Translations under genes and position numbers: made by a program | Assembly (NCBI GenBank): GCA_016930085.1 | Contig: JAFGHO010000088.1 | Coordinates: 1-64,000, forward strand | DNA length: 64,000 nt | DNA from: Spirochaetales bacterium | GTDB lineage: Bacteria > Spirochaetota > Spirochaetia > SZUA-6 > JAFGRV01 | Direction: 5' to 3' | In this document: piece by piece, positions 45,492 to 55,268 of the stretch | Layout of the letters: the number at the start of each line of letters is the position of its first letter | Numbering within the stretch: position 1 is the stretch's first letter | The notes under the pieces: generated by a model | Database searches by the model: none | What the model was told of the DNA's origin: nothing | The model's input: only the letters and a program-made list of their open reading frames with translations

Positions 45492-45872
45492 ATGACAAAA
45501 CTCATCTATAAAGAACTATCGGATCTAATTATTCGAATGGCTTTCGCCATACACTCGCATTTTGGCCCTGGTCTGCTGGAATCCGTCTATGAAAGCGCGT
45601 TCTGTGTCGAGCTTTCACGTGCCGCTGTTCCGTTCGAACGTCAGAAAATCTATTCGCTGAACTACAAAAATGAATACGTCGGTGCTTATATCGCGGACCT
45701 TGTCGTCGACAATACAATTATCCTCGAACTTAAAGCAGTTTCGCAGCTTTCGAAGGTTATGGAAGCACAAATTCTCAGTTATTTGAAACTTTCGGGGCTT
45801 CCCGTCGGTTATCTCATCAATTTCAATACGTACAGCCTTGAATGGAAACGGTTTGTTAACCAGCTGTCGTGA
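45492..45872 (+). CDS. GxxExxY family protein (PD-(D/E)XK-like fold)
   Basis: The 126-residue protein carries the name-giving motif in GPGLLESVYESAF and a PD-(D/E)XK-like core YIADLVVDNTIILELKAV. The family occurs in high copy in some genomes and is thought to be nuclease-related, without a proven role. AAGGAGG lies eight bases before the ATG, in the right outer arm of the palindrome, and a UUCG-loop terminator follows directly. The unit of palindrome, gene and terminator looks like a self-contained cassette. Confidence 0.88.
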   Translation: MTKLIYKELSDLIIRMAFAIHSHFGPGLLESVYESAFCVELSRAAVPFERQKIYSLNYKNEYVGAYIADLVVDNTIILELKAVSQLSKVMEAQILSYLKLSGLPVGYLINFNTYSLEWKRFVNQLS

Positions 45873-45874
45873 TG

Positions 45875-45897
45875 CCGGCCTTCGGGCCGGTTTTTTT
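45875..45897 (+). terminator. Intrinsic terminator with UUCG loop after the GxxExxY gene
   Basis: CCGGCC, loop TTCG, GGCCGG, then seven T (45891-45897). A classical, very stable terminator two bases after the stop codon; on the other side it faces the end of the DUF6161 gene. Confidence 0.9.
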
Positions 45898-45907
45898 ATT
45901 GTATTAC

Positions 45908-47170
45908 CTAATGCTTGCCGCCGATTGAATCGAGAATTTGATTTAAAATCCCGGAAGGAAACGAAGGCGACGAGTCTCCTTTCAATAAACCGGTCTCCGC
46001 CCTGCTGAATAGCGACTGCAATATAATTTCCCTGTGCTTTTCTTCAAGAACACCTTCTTTCAATAAAGCCAGATACTGGTGGGTTAATTGCAGCCGTTCA
46101 TTTGCATCACGTGATAAATGGAAGGCGCTTAATGCTAATTTTACAAATAATCTCAATAAAAAGATTAATGCGGAAAAAATCAAAGCAAGCAGGATCGTCC
46201 ATCTTATTATATTTTCAATTGAAATGCTTTTTGAAACCTGTTCTTCACTCAATGTCGTATTGGAATTTGTTATATTTGTTCCGGTAAAAAGCTGGTCGGG
46301 TAAATTCTCCAATAGATGAAAAGATATAAAGATAATAGCTATAACCATACAGACACTCAATCCGATCCATATAACACCGCCCCATCGATATCTTGTTTTG
46401 AATTTTTCCCAATAGGAAGCCGGGCCGTCTATTCTCAGTTTTTCTTGATATTGTTTTGTCAATTCTTTAAAATTATCTTTTTCTGTTTTGTATTGTTCAT
46501 TGAACCTTTTTTCTTCATTTGCTAACAAATTTTTACTTTTAGTTGAGAATTCTCCAATAATTTCTTCCTTTTTGTTTCTTATATCAACTATTGCATTTGA
46601 AAGTATATCTCTGTTGTTTTCATTTTCTTTGATTATTAGTTCATATTCTCTTGTTGTATTATCAGTATGCGTGACAGCTTCATTATTGAGTATTTGAAAA
46701 CCCCGAATCGCGTAATGCATAAATCCGGCTGATGGCTGTTGATTGAATTTTGAGTCGAATTGCTTCTGTTTTTGAAACAGATATTCCCAGATAAAATCTA
46801 TGTTTGTTCTACTCTCACATACTTCAATAATAAAACTTCCGAATTCTGTTTCGGAATATACATAAGCCGGTTCGGGATTTTCGTTATTCATTTCGAAAAT
46901 TTTATTTTTAATTATTTGTAAAATATGTTCTCTATTTTCTGTGTTGACGATATTTTCTAAGTCGTGTATACGTGCTTGAAAATTATTCTTTATCTTGTTT
47001 ATTCTTCCGCCTCTATATTTCATCCAAAACCCCAATTCATTTTGCAAAAATCTGTAAAAAGAACGGAATGATTTGAATGTTTTGGTTTTTGTACCGGGAT
47101 ATAGATGCAAGATGAATGGTTCTTCCTTGAATATTTTTTCTACATGATCCGGTATTTTAATATCCTCCAT
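45908..47170 (-). CDS. DUF6161 coiled-coil membrane protein
   Basis: The 420-residue protein has a cytoplasmic N-terminal half, a coiled-coil region (about 180-250, rich in E/K/N), and two transmembrane helices (about 273-293 and 328-350) around a short outer loop. The C-terminal HLSRDANERLQLTHQYLALL and ILQSLFSRAETGLLKGD stretches are the DUF6161 signature. It lies 16 bases after hsdR on the same strand and is AT-rich. DUF6161 genes are often found near restriction or other defence genes; a membrane effector role is a guess. Confidence 0.75.
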   Translation of the reverse strand: MEDIKIPDHVEKIFKEEPFILHLYPGTKTKTFKSFRSFYRFLQNELGFWMKYRGGRINKIKNNFQARIHDLENIVNTENREHILQIIKNKIFEMNNENPEPAYVYSETEFGSFIIEVCESRTNIDFIWEYLFQKQKQFDSKFNQQPSAGFMHYAIRGFQILNNEAVTHTDNTTREYELIIKENENNRDILSNAIVDIRNKKEEIIGEFSTKSKNLLANEEKRFNEQYKTEKDNFKELTKQYQEKLRIDGPASYWEKFKTRYRWGGVIWIGLSVCMVIAIIFISFHLLENLPDQLFTGTNITNSNTTLSEEQVSKSISIENIIRWTILLALIFSALIFLLRLFVKLALSAFHLSRDANERLQLTHQYLALLKEGVLEEKHREIILQSLFSRAETGLLKGDSSPSFPSGILNQILDSIGGKH

Positions 47171-47186
47171 TTCAACCTCCTGTATA

Positions 47187-50100
47187 TTACGCTACACCGT
47201 ACACACTCTCCGTCGCTGACGCATACTGCCTGAACACATGTTCATAAACATTATCCGCGATACGGTAAACCTCTTTCTCTTCATAATCATCGACGGGAAG
47301 CCCCGTTTCCTCCGCATAGAGAAAATCCTTTATAAACACCTTTACTTCATCGCGCGTCGATTCCTTCTCCCTCCAGTGGTCGATCTTTAATTTCTCCTCT
47401 TTCAAAGCTTCCAGCAATGACTGTGCAATCGCTTTGAGTTTATCGATCGTCTTTTTTGAAAGGCCGGGCTTTATTAATAGATCGAATAGGGCGAGGTTCT
47501 CTTCGTCAAGCCCCTCTCGTATTGTCCGTTTTTCTTCGTTATCAAGATCATTGACAAAACCGATTAATGCTTCGAATGTCTGTTCGATGGTCTGTCTTTC
47601 TTTTTCCCGGTTGTATTCATAAATAATTTCCGCATAACGTTCCTGGAAATTGATGCGCAGGGGATTCCGGCATATCATCGCATGTACTTTTTTCTCTATC
47701 GCCGCCATGAGTTCCTGTGCCATTGTGTGTTTTGAAGGGTATTGCTTGAACTCCTGTTTCAACAGCTCGAAGTTTATTTTGCTTATATCGAATATCCTGT
47801 CGGGCTGTTCCGAGGCATTTTGGGGTTCGATATTCCTTTCCACGACTTCATGAAGCTTCCTTATAATCGATGAAATATCCGCTTTTTCACGGTCCTCCTG
47901 CAGTTTCCTGTAAATTACGTTGATTGCCTTGTATTTCCGTATGTACTTTTTGATTTCATTCCGCAGGTGTATTGCCGCCTTGAATTTTTTGAATACCTCC
48001 CGTGCCCGTACTTCGAATCCTTTTCTCGTTTTATTGTTGATATTAATGGCTTCCTTTGCCTCCCGTATCGCTTTTATTTTTTCGAATCCGTCCGAAGTCA
48101 GCATATCGTTGAGGTTGAATCCGAACCGTTTAAGATATGACACCGTTTCCTCAATCGTCTTTGCGAGTAATAAAACCAGTTCCCCGTCAGGTTTCGCCGG
48201 ACTTTCTCCAGGTTTTGCTTCGTTGCCGCTTCCGTAGACGGCAAGGGCTTTCCTCAAGTTTTTGAGGATTCCGCAGTAATCGACGATAAGTCCGTTCTCT
48301 TTTCCTTCATTGACCCTGTTCGCCCGTGCGATCGCCTGCATTAATGTATGTGCTTTCAGCGGTTTGTCCAGATAAAGGGTCGAAAGGCTTTTGACGTCAA
48401 ATCCGGTCATCCACATGGCGCATACAAAGGCGATACGGAAGGGGTGATCTTCTTTCTTGAAAGCCGTTTCGACATCGATGCGTTTACCGTCCGTTGTATC
48501 GAATCCGTTTTTTATGAGCCTTCTGTGTGGTTCTATATCGATATTCCATTTTCTGAACTTGTCCACCTCACCCTGTTCTTCACTCAGAATCACCGCCATC
48601 TGTGTTTCCGTCATCCATTCCTTTTTTCTTATAAGGGCAGGCACTTCCTGCGGATCTTTTTCCGTATCGATTAATCGGGATGTTTCGTCGATTTTCCTTT
48701 CCCAGTAATTCCCGACAAGCAGGTACATTCTCACCGTGGTGATTTTATCGAGACAAATCACCATCGCCTTCCCGGTTTCCCACCGGTCCGTATAATGATC
48801 GACAATATCCTTCGCGATCGCATCGAGTCGTTTCCCGGCCGTCATGATATGGTATTCCCGCGCCAGTTCTTTTTCGAGCAATGCCTGCCGGTCGACATCG
48901 AGTATTTCGCCTTCAAGCGCTTCCGCCATTTTTTCGTTTATGCGTTCCGTTGACAGTTTGAGCTTTTCCCCCCTGCTTTCGTAATAGAGGGGGACCGTCG
49001 CCCCGTCGTCGACCGCCCGCTTGAAATCGTAGGTTGAAACATAGTCGCCGAATACCCGTTTGGTTATTTCATCGTCTTTGAAGAGGGGGGTGCCGGTAAA
49101 CCCGATAAACGAGGCGTTCGGAATCGCGTTCCGCATGTTCAGCGCGAACGTCCCGTACTGTGTCCTGTGATTTTCATCGGAAAGAACGATGATGTCGCTT
49201 CGTTCCGAATACGGATCGTTCTTCGGCACCTCACGGTTGAATTTGTGAATCATGGTAAAGAGGAACGTGTGGTCTTCCCGGAACAATTCCTTCAAATGCT
49301 CGCCGCTTGAAGCCCTGCACCCTTCTTCTCTTACAAGGCCCACCCCCGTGAATGTCCGGTAAATCTGTCGTTCAAGGTCCTCCCTGTCGGTGACGATGAG
49401 AAAGGTGAAATTACCCGTCATCTTTCGACGGGTCTTTTTACAGAGAAAAACCATCGAATACGATTTTCCGCTTCCCTGTGTGTGCCAGAACACACCCAGT
49501 TTACCGCCGAGTGTTTTCCTTTTCCTTATTGCTTCGACCGCCCTGTTTACGCCAAGGTACTGGTGATTTCTCGCGAGTATCTTCACGCAGTGTCCCCTCG
49601 TTTCGTCAAAGAGAATGAAGTTTTCGACAATGTCCATGAAGCGCCCCTTGCTGCACATACCCTGAAGCATGATTTCGAAGTCGAGGCTTCCCTGTTCTTC
49701 TTCCTTCAACCGCTTCCAGTCCGTATATTGTTCATAGCTGCTTAATATGATTCCCGTTTTTGCTTCATCCCCGTTACTCAGGATGATCATCGCGTTGTAG
49801 TAAAATATATGGGGAATCGTGTCCATGTAATCCCTGAGGTTTTCGTCATACGCCCGCCTGACGTTTTTATGGGCCGCCTTCAATTCCATAAAAAGAAGCG
49901 GGATGCCGTTCACGAATCCGACGATATCCGCCCTCCGCCTGTACAGGGGGCCCTGTATCCACAACTCGCGTACCGCCAGGAAATTATTGTTTTCCGGATT
50001 GTCGAAATCGAATAGTTTCAGCCTCACGCTTTTTGTTTCGTTTTTTTCGTTTTTATAATTTACCAGAATTCCATTGATGCAGAGGTCATACTTTTCCCTG

Positions 50101-50375
50101 TTCTGGATTATAACGGATCGTGTATAGCTTATTTCGGAAAGTTCCTTTACCGCGCTCTCATAGACGGTATCCAGAAAGCCGGGATTTATTTTCGAAAGCG
50201 CCTGCTTCACGTACCGTTTGAGGATGACTTCCTTTTCAGACATCCTTCCCAGGGTTCCTTTTTCTCCTAGAACTTCATCGTTGTACGCGTAGATCGAATC
50301 CCAATAAAGGTTATCCTTGAAAAAATCGGCCGTTGTTTTCTGGACTAATCTGTCTTCGGAGAACTCGTGGGGCAT
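47187..50375 (-). CDS. hsdR: Type I restriction enzyme, R subunit
   Basis: The 1062-residue subunit cuts and translocates DNA. The N-terminal endonuclease motif is ADIVGFVNGIPLLFMELKAA (PD-(D/E)XK). The SF2 motor has Walker A WHTQGSGKSYSMVF, motif Ia LIVTDREDLERQIY, the DExH box as LSDENHRTQYG, motif III GFTGTPL and motif VI QAIARANRV. A helical C-terminal domain binds the methylase. It starts three bases after the subtilase gene, so it is translated together with IetAS rather than with hsdM and hsdS directly. Appears intact. Confidence 0.93.
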   Translation of the reverse strand: MPHEFSEDRLVQKTTADFFKDNLYWDSIYAYNDEVLGEKGTLGRMSEKEVILKRYVKQALSKINPGFLDTVYESAVKELSEISYTRSVIIQNREKYDLCINGILVNYKNEKNETKSVRLKLFDFDNPENNNFLAVRELWIQGPLYRRRADIVGFVNGIPLLFMELKAAHKNVRRAYDENLRDYMDTIPHIFYYNAMIILSNGDEAKTGIILSSYEQYTDWKRLKEEEQGSLDFEIMLQGMCSKGRFMDIVENFILFDETRGHCVKILARNHQYLGVNRAVEAIRKRKTLGGKLGVFWHTQGSGKSYSMVFLCKKTRRKMTGNFTFLIVTDREDLERQIYRTFTGVGLVREEGCRASSGEHLKELFREDHTFLFTMIHKFNREVPKNDPYSERSDIIVLSDENHRTQYGTFALNMRNAIPNASFIGFTGTPLFKDDEITKRVFGDYVSTYDFKRAVDDGATVPLYYESRGEKLKLSTERINEKMAEALEGEILDVDRQALLEKELAREYHIMTAGKRLDAIAKDIVDHYTDRWETGKAMVICLDKITTVRMYLLVGNYWERKIDETSRLIDTEKDPQEVPALIRKKEWMTETQMAVILSEEQGEVDKFRKWNIDIEPHRRLIKNGFDTTDGKRIDVETAFKKEDHPFRIAFVCAMWMTGFDVKSLSTLYLDKPLKAHTLMQAIARANRVNEGKENGLIVDYCGILKNLRKALAVYGSGNEAKPGESPAKPDGELVLLLAKTIEETVSYLKRFGFNLNDMLTSDGFEKIKAIREAKEAININNKTRKGFEVRAREVFKKFKAAIHLRNEIKKYIRKYKAINVIYRKLQEDREKADISSIIRKLHEVVERNIEPQNASEQPDRIFDISKINFELLKQEFKQYPSKHTMAQELMAAIEKKVHAMICRNPLRINFQERYAEIIYEYNREKERQTIEQTFEALIGFVNDLDNEEKRTIREGLDEENLALFDLLIKPGLSKKTIDKLKAIAQSLLEALKEEKLKIDHWREKESTRDEVKVFIKDFLYAEETGLPVDDYEEKEVYRIADNVYEHVFRQYASATESVYGVA

Positions 50376-50378
50376 GGG

Positions 50379-52865
50379 TTACCTCGGTATTTTTATTTCC
50401 ACTGGTGTCTCAACCTTTATTTTAACCGGTGTATAAATATCGACGTCCACTTTCGGAGAATATATTGATACGACAAGTGAATATCTCGCCTTTTTGTTCC
50501 ATTTTTGTAAATACTGTCTTTCACGCCACCATCCGATAACCGGATAAATCCCTATAAGATTACACGATGCCAAATCCATTGCAGTTCCCTTCCATATATC
50601 CGAATGAATAGAACCTTTTTCCCTGTTTGTTGCACCAAATAACCATTTATCGGAGGATGAATATTTATTTTCTTCATCTTCTTCTCTGGCAAGCTTATTA
50701 ATCCTTTTAATAAAATCATTCAATTTTTCTGTTGATTTATTCAAGCGGAATCGTAGTCCGTGAGAAGCATACCTGTACCTGTCTTTCCATCCGATTTCAC
50801 CCGGTCCCGGTTCAATAAAATAGGATAACGTCATCCGTAATTCCACTTCGATTTCTTTCAGGCTTATTAATTCTTCTTTGGGCCATGGAAGTTCATAGAT
50901 ATGCATATCTTTTGTTTTGTAGCTGTTATTCTTTTTATCGAATGGTTGTAGTTCGTTTTGAACTATCATTGTGAGTGAATTGCTTGTACACTCAATTGCT
51001 TTCTCAAAAGAAGGTATTCCGTACCCGCACGTTTTCAATAGCCTTGTATATTCCGTTTTATTTTCATTTGATAGAAATTGCTTTTTCATCGCATCCGACC
51101 AGTTTGCAGAGTGAACTATGAGTGCCCGTATTGTTTCGGGCCATGCTTCAGGATATCTCGATATTATTTGAGCCGCAAACCATGATGCCTTTGCGGCCGC
51201 ACAGCTTGTCTGGTTCATAATACCGAATTGCCTTTCTATCGGTTTAAAATAAGTGGAAAGACAACTTAAATCATCACAACTGGAAATAAATCCGTCTTTA
51301 CCCTGTGCCAGATTACCGCCTTCCATGACAATATCCGGCTTTACAGGCCATTTTTTATCCCAGACAGCTGAAGTTGTACTATATGGAGATAATTCTCCCT
51401 CTTTAGCAATTGGCGTATATTCTTCTAATTCCGGATCCGTTATCCTTACTTTCTCTGTATGGGCTCCAACGGTAATCGCATTCCATGACTGGCCCGGGTC
51501 ATGGATCGAATCTGTCATATTCGAATCTGGATATTTATATGTAAAGTCTATATTCTGTTCTGTCATAGCATTGCCTGCGCATAATATAATCAGCCTTTTT
51601 ATATTATCATCTGCTCCTGATGATAGTTTATCTATAGCGCCTGACCATGAGGACGGACGCCCTCTATCGATATTTGATTTATCGGTAACAGCAAGACAGG
51701 TTACTCTGTTTCGATTTGGATTATTGATTTCTGCTTTACTTATCGATTGGATTATGATTGCGCCATAGAGATGTTTCGGATTCTTTCCTTTTGGCGGAAG
51801 CACTTTTACGCTTTCAATCGAATGATGTATAGTAACAGGAATATTCGTTTGCAAGCATTCCTCGAGACTGCCGTAAATCGAAATTCCGGCCAAAAGAGTT
51901 CCATGGCCTGAATCATCATTTTTGCCCCATGTTATATCCCATGAATCCATATCATTCTCATCCAGCAAAGGCTCTATGAGTTTATGTCCCTTATTTATTC
52001 CTGAATCCAGAATGCATATGGATGTTTTTGATTTTTCAGCTATCGCTAACCTTTTTAATAAATTCTCCACCCATCCAGCCTGTTCTATGTTTGGAAGTTC
52101 CATCCAGAATGCCGCCGTTTCTTTTGCCGCTCTTATTTCTGCAAGATAGGGAAATGATTCAATAATCAGGTTAAGTATCGCGTTATCTGTAAAGGCAATA
52201 CATACTGTTTTTTCAGGAAATACAATTCTTTCATCCTGGTATTTTATATCATTTGCATCACAAAACATTTTAAATTGATTATATACTTCTTCCCTGTCAC
52301 TCGAAAGCCATATTTCACACCATTTTTTACTGTCAAAAGGAATAGATGAAATATCTTCGATAGGCTGCCAGAATGATTCGATAACGGCTAATTTGATGTC
52401 CTCGATACTTTCAACAAGATTTTTGTTTTTTGGGTTCCCTTTGTTAGTTGTTTTTTCTGCATATTCCTTTACTTTTTTAAGAAAATAACCTCTCATATTT
52501 TCAGGTATGAATACTGTCGCTCTTACAGGTTGGTTTTGTTCAATATTCTCTTCTTTTACATTACACAGTTTTATTCCGTATTTTATATTCTCAAGGCTTT
52601 TATAAATCAAATCGGCACCAGTAGCACCGAGAACATCGATATAACAGCCGCTCTTTACATCAGGCATTGATATGGCTTTTCTCTGTTCCTTTTTTTTATC
52701 GAAATAATTCCAAACTTTATCGAGCTTTTCTTTGATTCTTTGTGCATGTATTATTCTATCTCTAACAGGTATTCTTAATTTTGGTATGACTGTTTTAGGT
52801 GAGACATACTCAATCGTTTGTCCTTTATTTGTTAAAAATATATGAGGGTATTTTTCTTTTGCCAT
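50379..52865 (-). CDS. ietS: Subtilisin-like serine protease of an IetAS-type defence pair
   Basis: The 828-residue protein has an N-terminal region of about 280 residues, then an S8 peptidase domain with catalytic Asp in CILDSGINKGH, His in GHGTLLAGISIYG and Ser in NQTSCAAAKASW (replacing the usual GTSxAxP). An Asn oxyanion residue is seen in ILCAGNAMTEQ. There is no signal peptide, so the protease acts in the cytoplasm. It follows the AAA ATPase gene by nine bases. Such ATPase-subtilase pairs are known as IetAS, first as plasmid-exclusion genes in Agrobacterium and later as an antiphage system. The gene is AT-rich compared with hsdR. Confidence 0.8.
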   Translation of the reverse strand: MAKEKYPHIFLTNKGQTIEYVSPKTVIPKLRIPVRDRIIHAQRIKEKLDKVWNYFDKKKEQRKAISMPDVKSGCYIDVLGATGADLIYKSLENIKYGIKLCNVKEENIEQNQPVRATVFIPENMRGYFLKKVKEYAEKTTNKGNPKNKNLVESIEDIKLAVIESFWQPIEDISSIPFDSKKWCEIWLSSDREEVYNQFKMFCDANDIKYQDERIVFPEKTVCIAFTDNAILNLIIESFPYLAEIRAAKETAAFWMELPNIEQAGWVENLLKRLAIAEKSKTSICILDSGINKGHKLIEPLLDENDMDSWDITWGKNDDSGHGTLLAGISIYGSLEECLQTNIPVTIHHSIESVKVLPPKGKNPKHLYGAIIIQSISKAEINNPNRNRVTCLAVTDKSNIDRGRPSSWSGAIDKLSSGADDNIKRLIILCAGNAMTEQNIDFTYKYPDSNMTDSIHDPGQSWNAITVGAHTEKVRITDPELEEYTPIAKEGELSPYSTTSAVWDKKWPVKPDIVMEGGNLAQGKDGFISSCDDLSCLSTYFKPIERQFGIMNQTSCAAAKASWFAAQIISRYPEAWPETIRALIVHSANWSDAMKKQFLSNENKTEYTRLLKTCGYGIPSFEKAIECTSNSLTMIVQNELQPFDKKNNSYKTKDMHIYELPWPKEELISLKEIEVELRMTLSYFIEPGPGEIGWKDRYRYASHGLRFRLNKSTEKLNDFIKRINKLAREEDEENKYSSSDKWLFGATNREKGSIHSDIWKGTAMDLASCNLIGIYPVIGWWRERQYLQKWNKKARYSLVVSIYSPKVDVDIYTPVKIKVETPVEIKIPR

Positions 52866-52874
52866 TTGACGGTA

Positions 52875-53837
52875 TTAACTCCGTTTCCCGTAAGCATCTT
52901 TCCTCTCTTCAATCATAGAGATAAGGTTTTTTTCACTCACATCATTTTTATCGTTTAAAATTGCTTCTTTTATCGCATCGTCACATGCCCCGCATATTTC
53001 CGCATGGCTTAATGAACGTGCACTCTGTACCGCTTTTTCAATTTTTTTATTGCTGAGAATAAAATTACCCAACCTGTTCGTAATAAGGTCTTTTATTTCA
53101 TTGTCACCCGGTAATTCGTAATGAAGGACATCGTCGAATCTTCTGAACAATGCATTATCAAGAATCGTGACATTGTTCGTCGCGGCCACGATGATGCTGT
53201 CGGAATTGTCCTGTTCGATAAATTGCAGAAATGAGTTGAGGACACGCCTCATCTCCCCGACATCGTTGTCCCTTCCCCGTTCAGCCCCGATCGCGTCGAA
53301 TTCATCGAAAATATAGACGCCCTTTCTGTTTTCGATAAATTTGAAAACCTGCCGTAATTTTGCGCTCGTTTCGCCCATGTATTTTGTCACAAGCTTATCC
53401 ATGAGAATGATAAAAACAGTAAGTTGCAGTTCTCCGGCGATGACCTTTGCGGTCATGGTTTTCCCCGTGCCCGGCGGGCCGCAGAGAAGTATTTTCCTCC
53501 TGTGTGAAAGGCCGTGTTTTTTTAGCTTTTCCTGTTTTTTGTATTCGGTCAGCACTCTTTTGATTCTGTTTTTCAGTGCTTCGGTAATGATTAAATCCGG
53601 TATGCGAAACTGGGTTGTCCCGGCTATGACCAGATCATTGAGTTCTCCCTGGAACGGGATAACCCTTGCCTTTTCTTCCCGTGACTTGTCGACCAGATTG
53701 CGTATTTCAAAAGCGAGATTCGTGTGCCCGACCTTTGCCTCGTGTGCGGCGACCTGCAGGGCAATAGTGTTAAACCGCTCGATATCATGTTCGAAATGAG
53801 ACTGTATGAGTGATTTCAATTGCTCTGCCGTGGCCAT
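52875..53837 (-). CDS. ietA: AAA+ ATPase of an IetAS-type defence pair
   Basis: The 320-residue ATPase has a helical N-terminus and a classical AAA core: Walker A GPPGTGKTMTAK (about 120-131), pore-loop region KYMGETSAKLRQVF, Walker B GVYIFDEFDAIG, sensor VAATNN and arginine-finger LFRRFDDVL. It presumably controls or feeds substrates to the subtilase encoded nine bases downstream. It starts 93 bases after hsdS, so it is part of the same transcription unit. The pairing with an S8 peptidase fits IetA. Confidence 0.82.
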   Translation of the reverse strand: MATAEQLKSLIQSHFEHDIERFNTIALQVAAHEAKVGHTNLAFEIRNLVDKSREEKARVIPFQGELNDLVIAGTTQFRIPDLIITEALKNRIKRVLTEYKKQEKLKKHGLSHRRKILLCGPPGTGKTMTAKVIAGELQLTVFIILMDKLVTKYMGETSAKLRQVFKFIENRKGVYIFDEFDAIGAERGRDNDVGEMRRVLNSFLQFIEQDNSDSIIVAATNNVTILDNALFRRFDDVLHYELPGDNEIKDLITNRLGNFILSNKKIEKAVQSARSLSHAEICGACDDAIKEAILNDKNDVSEKNLISMIEERKDAYGKRS

Positions 53838-53930
53838 AAGCTTACCCGCTTTCCACTATATTTATAAACCAAAATTGATAAAATAGCTATCACAAAATAG
53901 AAAAACCGTGATCGCTTTCAGACTTTTTTA

Positions 53931-55103
53931 TCATACCTCAATCTCCCCCTTCATAAGCCGTGGAAGCAACAGATCGCGTGATTGTTTTAGCAGCTTGTTT
54001 TGTTCAGTTAAGTATCTTATCTGTTTATCAATTGGATTTGTTATCTTTTCAAATGCAGAGATAATAGATTCAGTAGGCATAATTATCTCAATGAAATGCA
54101 TCTGTTCTTTCGTAACTGCTGCGAATATAGCTCCTGTTCCTATAATATTTTCTTTAAAAAAATATGACTGTAATTGATAATATAAAAACGATTGATTATT
54201 CTTTTTACTTTTTATCCCTGCCAATCCTCTCCCTAATATTAATTTTGATGGAGCAATATTCAATCTGCCAACAGGTGCTCTTACACTACAAAGTATATCT
54301 CCATCATATGTAATTCTATTTCCGGAAGTTGAATATTTTTCATGTTTTACATATCGGTTGCCAAAATTGGTAACTCCCTGGTGGAATGGCAACCCTTTAC
54401 CTTCTGTATTGTAATACATTGACTTCGGGCTTTGTCCCATTATAATAGAAGCAACCTCCCCCAGCTTCTTCCTCTCCCACATCTCGGGCAGGCCGTCCTT
54501 GAACCTCGCCTTCTCGTGTCCCGGAAACCTGAACCGGACAAACCATTCCTTATAGAGCTCCCGTGCCGCTTTTTCCAGAAGTTCGATACGCCGAATGTTG
54601 TTCTCGATAAGGTCGTCGTAAGCGGAAAGGATTGAAGCGATTTTTTTCTGGATGGGGAGAGTGGGGAGATTCAATTTTAAATTTTCAAGATTTACTTTAA
54701 TAATTGTATCGAAAACTGCTCCATGAGTATTTTGTTTAAGTCTATTTGAAGCTGATTTTAAAATATAGTATAAAAAATCTTGGCTGCAATATAAATTATT
54801 TTTACTTAATATTGCATAGCAAGATTGATTAAATGCCATTTGTTTTTTACAAACAACAATTTTACCGACGGTACCTCTTGCAGATATTATAATACTCCCT
54901 GAAGGCACTATTTTTGTGTTAGAATTGTTAAGTCCAATATCTGTAATAGTTTTTTCAGTTGATATTATATGCTTATTATCTTTAAAATCTGTAACGGAAA
55001 TCCATGGAATTAAGCCATTCCAATATGCTTTATTTTGTGTTGAAGGTGTTCCTCCAAGAATAATTTCTGCAATATTTCCCAATTCAACTTCTTCCCAATT
55101 CAC
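53931..55103 (-). CDS. hsdS: Type I restriction enzyme specificity subunit
   Basis: The 390-residue subunit has two target-recognition domains (about 1-145 and 205-350), each followed by a conserved helical spacer: LPIQKKIASILSAYDDLIENN with ELYKEWFVRFRFPG in the middle, and QNKLLKQSRDLLLPRLMKGE at the end. It selects the bipartite DNA site for methylation and cutting. GTG start. The central spacer is GC-rich like hsdM, while both recognition domains are clearly AT-rich, the pattern expected when recognition domains are exchanged by recombination. Confidence 0.9.
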   Translation of the reverse strand: MNWEEVELGNIAEIILGGTPSTQNKAYWNGLIPWISVTDFKDNKHIISTEKTITDIGLNNSNTKIVPSGSIIISARGTVGKIVVCKKQMAFNQSCYAILSKNNLYCSQDFLYYILKSASNRLKQNTHGAVFDTIIKVNLENLKLNLPTLPIQKKIASILSAYDDLIENNIRRIELLEKAARELYKEWFVRFRFPGHEKARFKDGLPEMWERKKLGEVASIIMGQSPKSMYYNTEGKGLPFHQGVTNFGNRYVKHEKYSTSGNRITYDGDILCSVRAPVGRLNIAPSKLILGRGLAGIKSKKNNQSFLYYQLQSYFFKENIIGTGAIFAAVTKEQMHFIEIIMPTESIISAFEKITNPIDKQIRYLTEQNKLLKQSRDLLLPRLMKGEIEV

Positions 55104-55268
55104 ATCTAAAATTCCTTACTTTTCCTTTTGTTAATTCAATAAAACAGCTTGCCTTTTTTAAAAACAAGCCATATAACTATACCAACAAGTCCCGGGAGAG
55201 CGAAAGCAGGCCGCGTGCCTTGAGTGACCGTGTGTTACATAGCCTCTGAGGGGACTTTTTTTTTGCTT

